From Eurosta solidaginis (taxonomy: Eukaryota; Arthropoda; Insecta; Diptera; Tephritidae), in contig NC_090319.1 of the NCBI RefSeq assembly GCF_040869045.1, forward strand, positions 69,226,779-69,290,778: a stretch of 64,000 nucleotides of DNA, given 5' to 3'. Made by a program: the position numbers and the translations under genes. Numbering within the stretch: position 1 is the first letter of the stretch; each line of letters starts with the position of its first letter. The notes under the pieces were generated by a model. That model made no database searches. It saw nothing but the letters and a program-made list of their open reading frames with translations, and was not told the origin of the DNA. Shown in pieces: positions 31,709-41,800 of this stretch.

Positions 31709-31933
31709 AGCTGGAGTCATTGGTGCCGTATGTCGTATCGCTGTATCCGTATCCCTAACGTAATCAGCTGTTTATCGTTACGACGGTAAACCAAAACCAA
31801 ATTGGTTGGCTACGATACGGTTACGACCTTAGCGGCACCAATAATCGATTGCATTGATTCTCATAAGATTGGTCGAATCAGCTGTTCTAAGGTTACCGAT
31901 ACGGTTACCGATAAAGCACCAATGTCTCCAGCT
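31709..31933 (-). mobile_element. 225-bp MITE, ATA target duplication (copy 2)
   Basis: Ends AGCTGGAGTCATTGGTGCC / GCACCAATGTCTCCAGCT, flanked by ATA on both sides. Identical in length to the copy at 11,889-12,113 and reversed relative to it. Confidence 0.85.
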
Positions 31934-32346
31934 ATAGACTTTTCACGAAGATGGAACAGTCGTATTACATACTTAGTTATTTAGCTATACGCGTGTGTAT
32001 ATGTGAGTAAGAACTTTGTCTCTTAGCTGATGACTACATACATATGTGTATGTGAGATAAACGCTTTGCTTTAAGCTGCTGGTTATGTGTATGAAATGTT
32101 TTTCGTTGCCTTGTACATAAGTGTAGCTGCTTGCCGCTTTTGTTGTTGTGATTATTTACTAACAGCATAGTGATGTCAACATTCGCCACAATATCATTTG
32201 ATACTTGATTTCGCCTTCATGTGTGACATAAAGTAAGAGACGTGAAGGACGAACGAAAATGATAGAGAATACCATTGCTAGACGAAATCGTTAGGAGGCG
32301 AATTGTTCGTCTGAGTTATCGTTCGCAAAACAGAATAAAGCCCTAA

Positions 32347-32836
32347 GTAAAACTGAGTATATGGTCGTTTCCTAATTTATCAGGTTTTAAAAAAGGGATA
32401 CGAATGATGATATGATACGATTAATATGCGCGTTTCAATGAACAATGATTCATATCCCGATAGAAATTAGGCCTGCAAATGCAACAACAATGTAAGCGGT
32501 ATGGACCAATTTGTTGCTGCATTTACATGTAAAATTGTTTTAGGGATCTGGATTATTATTCAGAGGAAAGCGGGGAATATCCACATTTTTCCATTCGATA
32601 CCGATATTTTTTACTCATACTTCTATTACCATCGAGATCGAGCATCCAACTCCTGGTATGGTATCACCTTGAGGAGAAGAAACTGTCGTTACCGGAAACT
32701 CGCTGGTCCTGTTTTCGTATTGTCGCTTAACCGAAACATCTTTTCTCATATATCCAAAAAACTACATAGATTTACGTATTTGGACACATTTCGATCTGAT
32801 ATGAAAGAACAAAGCGCCATACATGGTTCAATTATA
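32347..32836. other. No gene recognised
   Basis: A 140-codon plus frame (32,501-32,923) crosses into the following MITE and has no recognisable motif; not supported as a gene. Confidence 0.4.
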
Positions 32837-33071
32837 CAGGTTGGCTCATCTCATCAGCTGATTTTATTTATGTCATTGCATGGTCGAAGGGATTGTCAAA
32901 AGGAGATGGCAAACTCAAAATGAAACCAACACATTGGCAACATTTTACTTACACATACAAAAACTGCTAAGTTTTATGTTTCCATTCCATACCATTCGCA
33001 CCAACACCAATACACAGATTTTGACAATTTCAACAGACATATTTTGTTGCTTTACAGATGAGCCAACATTG
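32837..33071. mobile_element. 235-bp MITE with TATA flanks
   Basis: Ends CAGGTTGGCTCATCTC and complementary GATGAGCCAACATTG, flanked by TATA on both sides (32,833-32,836; 33,072-33,075). Non-coding. A 4-bp or TA-type duplication is possible; superfamily not assigned. Confidence 0.7.
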
Positions 33072-33189
33072 TATAGTTGAACCATGGCGCCATCCATAAA
33101 TTTACTGGATATTTTTAGACCGTACATTTGGTGAAATGAGTCAGCATTTCAAATATAAAAATTTTGTCCTGCGACCACCTGTATTTCAT

Positions 33190-33365
33190 TTTTCGACCGT
33201 GGCAACAAAATATGTAAGAAAATTGGCCTAGGATTGCTTTTGCAGATATCCAGGCATATACATCCCGAAACGCCTGATCCCTCAGAGAGCTGATTGTTGG
33301 TAGACAACTACCGGGTATGATGACTGAAACGTCATCTGCATACGCCGTGAGTTATAATTTAGTTA
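33190..33365 (-). pseudogene. LINE reverse transcriptase fragment with YADD box
   Basis: The minus strand reads LTAYADDVSVIIPGSC then SSLRDQAFRDVYAW, an R1-type RT catalytic segment. It is only about 55 codons long with no neighbouring RT sequence, so an isolated remnant. Confidence 0.65.
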
Positions 33366-33894
33366 AGGCGCCTTGGTAATTGGAGTTCCGCCAATTTTTA
33401 AGAAATTTTTTGTCAGGGAGCGTAGAGTACCGAGGAAACTGATTAATTTAAAATAATACGTTTTAAAATGAAGCCTCATTTTGCAAGATCCTTTCAATTT
33501 TCTTACCGTCACTAGCATTTTTCCTTTTATACTTTTTAGGGAAGAGTAGCTTAATCTTAATTGCATGTAATTAACTATTTAAAGAGAAATAATGAAATAA
33601 TGTAAGTATAGTAGACAAATTTCCGAGTCAGAGTTTCTTAAGAAATCGGATTTTTTGCAGAATATTAAAAATCAATTTTCTACCTGGCTACATTCTTCTT
33701 CTTCTATGAAATATTGAACATGATCCTTACGTCCATTGTACTATACTAACGGTATGTAGCAATAGTGTGGTTTTATGAAAGTATCAATACATAGTTAAAG
33801 TAAATATACTTAAGTGTATGGTTTATGGTATATGACGCGAGAAGAGGCCCCTAACTCGAACGATGTTTATTTTACACGGAGAGCAGGTATATTA
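33366..33894. other. No gene recognised
   Basis: AT-rich DNA with no motif, repeat end or frame I can support. Confidence 0.4.
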
Positions 33895-34690
33895 GGTTGT
33901 TGTCGTTGTTGTTGTAGCAGTGCTTTGCCCATCAAATAGATGCGACCAATCACAAATTGTCAACAATGTTCTCTAACGGGTGTGCAAGGAAAATTGCTGT
34001 TTCAACAGGGGTGGACCATCATGAGAGGGGTGTTAGAGGCGTTGGTTCCACATTACAATTGAAGAGATTGTTGGTGTCATGTGGGCACACATTGCACGCA
34101 GTGCATACATTTTGTATGTCGGGGTTGATTCTGGATAGGTAAGAGTTTAACCTGTTACAGTACCCAGATCGAAGTAGAGCTAGAGTAACGCGCGTTTCCC
34201 TAGGGAGAGTGCGTTCCTCCTCTGCTACTTCTGGGTATTTTTCTTTAAGTACCGGATTCGGCGGACAATTCTTGGCATAGAGGTCCGACGCTTGTTTGTG
34301 GATATCACTTAGGACCTGCTTTTGCTTTTTTGCTTCATACGGCTGTGTTCTCAGGTGCCGTATTTCATCATAATGCTTACAGAGATGACCCCTTAAGCCC
34401 CTGGGCCGTGTAGCCTCATCAATCAGAAGTCTGCTGGGATGCCCAGATTTTTGGGTATTCAACAGAAACTATTTGTTTAGCATTTCATTTCTCTCCCTAA
34501 TGGGGAGTACTCTCACCTCATTGTGTAGGCGGTATTCTGGGGACATAAGAAAACAGACCGTGAAGGTAGCTTTGATATGTAGAAGTTAAACAGAAGTGGG
34601 GATAGGACACCACCCTGTGGCACCCCTTGTTTAATTCTTCTTGGTTTGGATGTTATATTAGGTCGTGTGCGCTAGCTTTCTCATGATCAA
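33895..34690 (-). mobile_element. 3' fragment of a Jockey-like LINE, internally deleted
   Basis: On the minus strand an RT box QGVPQGGVLSPLLFNFYIS (34,580-34,660) is followed by the C-terminal Cys/His region (34,019-34,462) and a 3' tail GCTACAACAACAACGACAAC. The RT core between them is deleted. A second 3' copy is at 46,468-47,190. Confidence 0.75.
34019..34462 (-). pseudogene. Jockey-like LINE ORF2 C-terminus
   Basis: LPRETRVTLALLRSGYCNRL and ACNVCPHDTNNLFNC form the typical end of Jockey-group ORF2, with a Cys-X2-Cys...His...Cys motif just before the stop. The 147 codons are open but separated from the RT box by a deletion, so the fragment alone has no function. Confidence 0.75.
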
Positions 34691-34979
34691 CCGTATACGG
34701 CACAACTACTGTCGACTGCTCATAACTCAAAAAGTAATAAGGATATCGATCTCTGGTTTTTACCAATTTCGAGAATGAACTTTTATTTGTAACAAAACGT
34801 TAAGCAAATTGTTTTTTTGAGTTAGAAGTCTTTTTCTCGCGGAGCGTCACATATTCTTCTTAAAAATGCTTTGTGTTATATGACTTTCATGTAAATTTTG
34901 TAATAGTTTTACTTACGAAGTATCACTGGGTATAAAGAAGAGCTCTTACTTGCAATCGTTTATTCGTCTAAGCGATTAC

Positions 34980-35300
34980 AAAGCTTTATAAATTCAGAGC
35001 TTTCGCTAATCAATTGTCAACCTCACCTACGCGAGTGGAATCCTGTTAGAAATATGAATTTATAATACACATCTTTAGCAGGCTAGGCTCTGGCGACCCT
35101 AAGTTCCTCATGCAACTAGGGGTTGAGGGTGCGGGATGGCCTAGAAGGTTTAATGTAGTCATGTTAATCGTTCTCGATGGTGCTTTGTTACCAAAACGTA
35201 TCGGATCTACATGCGGCAAAGGACCATCGACATCGATAACTCTTCCCAAAAAACTTGGGAAGTGTCTTAATCGTTAATGCAACAACAACAACTAGGTAGC
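34980..35300 (+). repeat. CAA-tailed repeat
   Basis: Contains CAATTGTCAACCTCACCTAC, GGAATCCTGTTA, GGCTCTGGCGACCC, CATGCGGCAAAGGACCATCG and a final AATGCAACAACAACAACT tail. Lacks the first 100 bases of the family. Confidence 0.7.
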
Positions 35301-36148
35301 TTGAGTAAAGTGTAAGTGGTTAAAATTGTCACAATTATCAATTTAAAGCCACGAGCGTAAAGTTAAGTTAAATGCAAACAGGAAAATAAAAAAAAAATAA
35401 CACGTACATATGTTTATGTATGTGTTTGTTTAGATAGAGAGTAAATACGTGCATCTAGTGATAGAACGATACGAGTACTGAGTAAGTAGTATGGATGCTT
35501 TTCCAAAAAATACTCGAGTTTTCGTACTCGATACTTTTTTTCAAGTCCTGAGTAAAGTATCGATACTTTTTTTCAAGTCCTGAGTAAAGTATTGATACTT
35601 TTCCCCGATACTTTACCAAGTGCCGATAGTCTACATGTTTAAGATCAACAAAGTTCAGTACATTAACGCCATGGACACCAACACTTGAGCATAAATTGAG
35701 ATTGCCGACGATGCGGTAAAAGCTCCGCACTTAACTAAAACCGACTTTTTGATAATGGTGGAATGGGAGACGATTTCTGCATATGGTGGTAAAAGAAAAG
35801 TATGTGTTTATTGTCTAGAATGACTAACTCCAATAAAATCATGAAAAGCTGCTAGCTTCATAAAATTTCAATACATTTTAACTTGTCATGCAATAGAGCT
35901 TTCTCGTTCTTCTGTGTAATTTTGGTGGATGGAATTAGCAGCTTTTACAGCATCGTCGACCATATATTGGTATTGAAAATGGTCGAAATCAGATTATATC
36001 CACGCCCACTTTGGGAAATAGAAAAAGGAACAATGCTTTAACAAATACTGATGAAGGGGGGGCTCGTCACGAATGGATAAAAAAAAGTTGCGACTTACAA
36101 TATAAGTTTATTACAATTTTGTAAAATGGGAGTGGCGCCGCTCTCATT

Positions 36149-36504
36149 AAATAAATAAAATAAATGTAAGGCGCGATAACCTCCGAAGAGATCTAAGGCC
36201 GAGCTTCTCTTCCAATTTGCGTCGTGCTCCTCTTGATTTTCCCTACAAATTGGCCGGACGGGACCTACATGTTTTATGCCGACTCCGAACGGCATCTGCA
36301 AGGCAGATGAATTTTCACTGAGAGCTTTTCATGACAGAAATACACCCGGAGCGCTTGCCAAACACTGCCGAGTGCCGACGCCGCTTAGAAAAATTTTCTT
36401 CAATTAGAATAAAAAAATTTTGATGTTGCTTTGCCCGGGGTGTGGACCCAGGGCATACGGTGTGGTAGGCGGAGCACGCTACCATCACACCACGGTGGCC
36501 GCCA
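36149..36504 (-). mobile_element. tRNA-derived SINE, 9-bp target duplication
   Basis: Flanked by GCTCTCATT at 36,140-36,148 and 36,505-36,513. Nearly identical to 15,939-16,296, including the tRNA-like head (complement of ACCATCACACCACGG) and the AATAAATAAAATAAATG tail on the plus strand. Confidence 0.9.
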
Positions 36505-36821
36505 GCTCTCATTGGACAGAAGAAAATGTAAGTTTTGCAAGCCGTAAATCAAAATCTATTGATGGAATTTAGTCCTTGGTATTATATATAGATCCGATCA
36601 AAAGCGGATAAGGACCACGCCTACTTTGAAAAAAAGGGGCTTACAATTTTAATCTTAAAGAAATTTCCAATATATATATATTTGGTACGTAACAATAGTT
36701 CCAGTAGAGATATGGTAGTACAAAGCACAAAAGGTAAAAAAAGAAAATTCCTATGATCCCCTTATATTTAGTTAATTTCTCCAAAAATCGTTTAGTGCCA
36801 TGGAAAAAATACTTGATGCGA

Positions 36822-37050
36822 TTTGCCAATTTGCGTCGCGCTATTTTTTATTTTCTTCACAAATTGAGGGGCAAGACCTGCATATTTCATGTCTGTTCTT
36901 AACGGCATCTCAGTTGCCGCATCTGCAAAGCAGATGAATTTTCACTGGGATGCTTTCATGGGAGAAATACACTCGGCGTGCTTGCGAAACCACTGCCTAG
37001 GGGCAACCCCGTTTAGAAAAACCTTCTTCTGACTTAAACAAGTTTTTTTA
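36822..37050 (-). repeat. Older diverged SINE copy
   Basis: Plus-strand blocks CCAATTTGCGTCGCGC, ACAAATTGAGGGGCAAGACC, AAAGCAGATGAATTTTCACT and AACCACTGCCTAGGGG follow the SINE order, with many substitutions and no head. Confidence 0.6.
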
Positions 37051-37203
37051 AATGCTATAAGTCGATCAAAAATCTTTTAAATCATTTAATGTTCGTGGCG
37101 TTTCCTTAAAATATATGTAAGAGCAAACATTTAGGTATATAGTGTTCGGTTTCGTCCAAACTTTAATTTCCTTACTTGTTTTCTACTGAATTCAAAACAT
37201 AAG

Positions 37204-38027
37204 CAGCCCAATTCTAAATATTCCCTCGGAATTTTTTTATTCCCGCGGAAAAATTCCTCCAATTCTTTTCTCCTAGAGAGAACAATATTTGGGGAATAGG
37301 AATTTCGAATTTTCGAAGTCAGCTGTTTTGTCATTTGAAATTTCGTTGCCCATTTCTTATTTTGTTTAAAAAATTGAAGTTTAATTATTGTTGCGAATTT
37401 GTTTCAAATTAAGGAATAAAGTATAGGCAATACACTGTATTGCATTTCATATGGTATTCACTGAAATGAGTGATGAATTGGTGCCACATCAACATCAACA
37501 GAGGAGCATAAGAGGAAGAACACGGCGGGATAACACAAATCCGCTGGAGTTGCCTGCTTCCATTCACCACAGCAATTTTCTGGCGGCCAAGTCGAGTTGA
37601 ATTCGTCTTTCGTCATATACCAAAATCTATTTAAGCCTTCCTAAAAAATCCTTGCGCAATTTCTGGATGGCTGCATCAAATATACCAAGAGCTCTTCCGT
37701 TGCTTATGATACACTTTCCGTCTTTAAATAAAGTATATTGTGGTAGAATGTCCATATTTTAGCAAATAAGTATTGTTTTTAAAAAACTAATTTACTTTAA
37801 CTATTTTGATGCATTCGCTTTAATTTAACAAGTGAAAAAACTCCTAACTCCTAACTCACATTCATAATACCTACTTTTCTCCCATAACCGGTTTCCGTTT
37901 TTTCGAACATTGTTCAGAATATGAGGAAAGGGAGAAGTGAAAAAACTCACAAGGAATTTTTATTTAGAATACGAGGAATGAGAGAAAGGGAAAAACTCGC
38001 AAAGAATTTTTGTTTAGAATTGGGCTG
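37204..38027. mobile_element. Non-autonomous DNA transposon, AAG target duplication (copy 2)
   Basis: Ends CAGCCCAATTCTAAA / TTTAGAATTGGGCTG with AAG on both sides. Reverse-oriented relative of 5753-6649. Non-coding. Confidence 0.8.
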
Positions 38028-38333
38028 AAGAACTCATTTAAAAAAAGGTTTTTCACTTTTGATTAAACTTCCGAAGTACTCATTTGGATTGAGTATACTC
38101 GATACCTTTTACAGTGTATGAGTACTAGCATCGATACTTTGATCCGAGTATTTTATATGAGTACCGGTATCGATACTTTTTTTAAAAGTTCTATCACTAG
38201 GTGCATCCACTTTTGAAAGCTCTCATAAATATTCAATATGTGTGAATGTACATATTTGCTTCTATATCGAAGAATATGCGCTTAAATATGCACCACCCTA
38301 CTATCTATGTTCATACATATTTGCATAAGCCAA

Positions 38334-38886
38334 TTACATCGCTGCTGTAGTTGTTGTTGCATTTGTTGTCGTTATTGATATGGTTGTTGCAAATGCTGGT
38401 GATGTTGGTTCCATTTTCACTTCGGGCGTTATTTCATCAAAAACATCTGCAAAAGTTTCCGATACTCCTAATTCTGTTGAGCTGGCAAATGTTGTCGTAC
38501 TTTCGGTAGAAACAAATTTATGCTCAAAGTTAAAACTTTTGTTGGTATTATTGTTGTTGCTGCTGCTGCTATTACTTAACTGTTGCTCTTCTTTTTGCTG
38601 CTGATGCATTTGTGCTGCCAGTTGTTGTTGTTGTTGCTGATTCTGTAAATGTTTGCTATTAATTTCATGATGAAAACGATTACGTCGCAAACTTTTCACT
38701 CGTTCTATCGTGCCACTCCCACCACCCAAACTCCCGCCCACTTCAACATTGCTATTGACAACACTTTCGCTATTAATGTTGTGATGTCTGTAATTTTGTT
38801 GCCTCAAGTAAGGCTGATGTTGTTGATGATGGTAAATGTGTTGCTGCTTCCAAGGTTTACGTTTCAAATTTGTATTCGTTGACCAC
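38334..38886 (-). CDS. Sulf1: Sulf1 coding exon 12 (residues 1523-1706 and stop)
   Basis: Acceptor [24 protein letters not shown] followed by His-, Gln-, Ser/Asn- and Thr-rich stretches, with [11 protein letters not shown] between them. Stop TAA at 38,334-38,336. The frame is in phase with exon 11 across a 74-bp intron. The low-complexity character matches exon 7. No polyadenylation signal assigned; a hAT-like element starts 135 bp downstream. Confidence 0.8.
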
Positions 38887-41800
38887 CTGTTTTGCAAAAA
38901 AAGAATATTCAATTTCATTCAATTCTCTGTAACATAAATTTCAATTTGCCTCTAACTCACTTTGATAGCTTTCTCCGTTTTGCTAGTGGTTCGTCGTAAT
39001 CTAGACGACTGGAGATAAATGAGCCAGCTGGTGAAGTGCCTTGTGCAATACCTGAAAATGGTTGCAGTGGAAAAAATTGAATATTAGTTATGTATGCACT
39101 TGAAAAAAGATCTTAATTAAGTAAGAAATTCATTTATATTCGCAAGTGACAGAGATGCAAAGAAATTAGGGATTCTAAAAGCTTAATAAAAATTGATGTC
39201 TAAAGCCGATGAAAATATCGTTCCGGTTTTAGTTTAAGTTTTGTTTGTGTGGACTTTGCAATAAAATTGACGGCTGAGCGAAAGATCAGCATATAAGCGC
39301 TTTGGTTAGAAACGGCTCTATCTAAGAATGCAACGCGATGCCACTTGGGAGAACTCGAGGAGATTGAGTCTTTTTCTACCTACTTCTCCCTTATCAGGTG
39401 AGGTCTCTCCCAACCGAGCAGCTTCTTAATACTGTAACAAATTTTGGGCCGTTCCTGATAATTATGCACCTTCTGCTAACGCTCGAATTGCTGTAAAATG
39501 GTCTTTATTTATACTACTTTGGTAGTAGTATTTCGCAATTACAAATTATACTTCACTTCACAATTAATAGCGTGTTTAAATCAAAACTTTTGCACTCTCT
39601 GTTACCTCGTTCGCTCGTATCTTCTTAGGTCTCGACGTTTCACGCGCATGCCTTCTAGAATAGTTGTATCTCATGCTTGGTTATTTAGCCATATACATGT
39701 ATATCTGTGCTTTAAGCTTTTGTTCTAGCCATATGCATGTGTATGTGTGAGTAACAACTTCTGCTCTTAGCTGCCGGCTACATATATGTATGTGAAATAA
39801 CCTCTCTGCTTCAAGCTGCTGGTTATGTGTATGGAATATTATTTATTGCCTTGTACATAAGTCTGGCTGCTTGCTTTAATGTGTACAATGTACGTAAGTG
39901 TGGCTACTTGCTGTTTTTGTTGTTGTGATTAGTTACTATTATTATTCGCCACAATACGTTTGTATATTGCAAAATTTTGGAGTATGTCGCCTTATACAAT
40001 TCTCATAACATGACCTAGCCAGCAAAGCCCTTGGCCTATTAATCGTTCCATTCTCTTTAAATATGCGTAAAGCTCGAACATAGCAACATTGAATTTTGGT
40101 CGCTATATGCAGTTAGTTTCACGGGAAGAAAGAAAAATTTCCTGGGTACCTTTCTCTTAAGTACGGGAATGGCCATCCCCACGTCTTTCATACTGAAGGT
40201 TGATAAGATAATTATCCAAAATTGATAAAAAAAAAGTGTTTTAATTGGAAGAGAAGCTTTTTTTTTAACGGGTTTAGACTTCGCCGGTGGTTTGGCAAAC
40301 ACTCCGAGTGTATCCCTGTCACGAAAACTTCCCAGTGAAAACTGCCATTCGGAGTCGGCATAAATCATGTAGGCTACTTCGCGCCAAATAGTAAGAAACA
40401 TCTTTAAGGATCCCGCCGCAAATTGGAAGCGATGCTCGGCCTTAATCTGCTCGGATACATATCGCGCCTTGTATTTATTGGTATTTTTGGTATCATGACA
40501 CCAGGCCAATTCGACAAATATTGATGGCCCCACCACAGCACGGCGTTACGTTGTGGTAGACGAGTTTTTCCCTCATCTTCAGTATTAGACCGCTTGGCCA
40601 TCCCGTACAATCTATATGGACCGCTAAAAAAATTATAGGAAAGAAAAGATGGAGGATGAGGCGAGTGGTATAATAGAGTTCATAGCCATGGAAGACGTGC
40701 GTGTCTGGGTTATAAAAGAAGAAGAAGGGGGGAAAAGAAGAGGCAGCGATTGGTTGAAGGCGGTAAGCCTGCTTGTAAGAAGCAGAAGAGAGATTGAAAA
40801 TGACCCAGTCCCCAGACAGGTGCAAAGGCGGGACATGTACCTGTAAATCTGCAGGACATAGTTATGGGAGAACTTGGAATATGGTGATCAATGTTCCTCG
40901 ATCCAAAAAATTCAGCGACATAACGTACCAATCTCTGACTTTGGCGCTAGTTAATCGTAGTAATCATTATTTGTAGATGTCTTGGTGGAGATCAGAAGAA
41001 AGAGAGCTATTTAGTGCCATGATCAGGATGATGCGGGACGAACCATACAAATCAACGCAGTCCTTAGGTTCAGCGTGCTACTAGTAAATTCGTTTGTTGA
41101 TGTTATTTTTCAGGATTTGTCGTATCGGAAAAAATTGGGTCGGTAGTAGATCATCGACTTTGGACTTCAGTTAAACAGAGCCTTATACTCGACTCGGTTG
41201 ACTCCGCGACAATTGGCGCGTTTTAGGGATTGCCTTTCATTTAGATATGATTTTGAAAAATTAAATGGCTTCGAAAAGGTGACGGTTCCCAAAAATAAAA
41301 CGCTTTCAAGCGGTTACGTCTTTAAAAACTAAAATGGCTGCAGATGGCTAGGATTCTGAAAAGTGAAACGGTTTTAAGCGATTAAGATTTGGGGAAGTGA
41401 AACGGGTTCATTTGGCTACCGTTTTAGAAAATTAAGCAGGTTTTCTGAACAAAACTCTGGGCTTTTCAGATAAATGGAATTGAAAAATAGAACGGTGTCA
41501 AGTGGTTAAGGTTTTGAAAAGTAAAACTATTGTGAAACGGTTACCGTTACCGGGGCATCGGAGCGGCTAGAGGAGCTGCAAGTGATTACAGTTTCAAATG
41601 CGCAAGGTTTTGAAAATGCACTGGTTTTAGGCGGTTATGGTTATGAGGAGTGAAACGGCTTTACCCAGTTATGGTGTTGAAAAATAAAACGGCTGCAAGC
41701 GCTTACGGCATTGAAAAGTGAATCAGTTTTGAAATGGTTAGGGTTCTAAAAAAATAAGATAGGGTTTCAAGCGGTTACGGTTCAATAAAAAAAAATAAAG

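Larger units (their letters stand above)
31061..32190 (-). mobile_element. Solo LTR of the gypsy-type family, ATAT duplication, with nested inserts
   Basis: Plus-strand ends TGTAACGAATTTC and CATTCGCCACA, flanked by ATAT on both sides (31,057-31,060; 32,191-32,194). No internal retroviral-type genes, so a solo LTR left by recombination. It aligns with 39,433-39,953 but has about 620 extra bases at 31,312-31,933, bounded by TAGAC, comprising an unknown segment and a 225-bp MITE. Confidence 0.85.
30962..32346. mobile_element. MITE-like element split by a solo LTR
   Basis: Left end AAGGCCCTCATTCTCTATTA with AAAACGAACG; right end complementary (CGTTCGCAAAACAGAATAAAGCCC). Without the LTR (31,061-32,190) it would be about 255 bp. 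Target duplication not clear. The LTR is the younger insertion. Confidence 0.6.
35820..37175. repeat. Fly repeat ending CTTACTTGTT, interrupted by SINEs
   Basis: Contains the CCACGCCCACTTTG blocks and ends GTGTTCGGTTTCGTCC...TTTCCTTACTTGTT, the same end as 18,215. A SINE splits it at 36,149-36,504 and an older SINE lies at 36,822-37,050. Left boundary approximate. Confidence 0.55.
35456..38199. mobile_element. hAT-like element downstream of Sulf1, with nested repeats
   Basis: Ends TAGTGATAGAAC / GTTCTATCACTA, flanked by CGTGCATC (35,448-35,455) and GGTGCATC (38,200-38,207), 7 of 8 bases alike. Subterminal GTATCGATACTTTTTTT and GAGTACT repeats lie at both ends. Its own DNA is about 35,456-35,780 and 38,040-38,199; the middle holds a tandem-type fly repeat, two SINE copies and a MITE. 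It ends 135 bp past the Sulf1 stop codon. Confidence 0.7.

Noticed and set aside
32501..32923. 140-codon plus frame as a host gene
   Set aside because: No motif, and it runs into the MITE at 32,837 before its stop.
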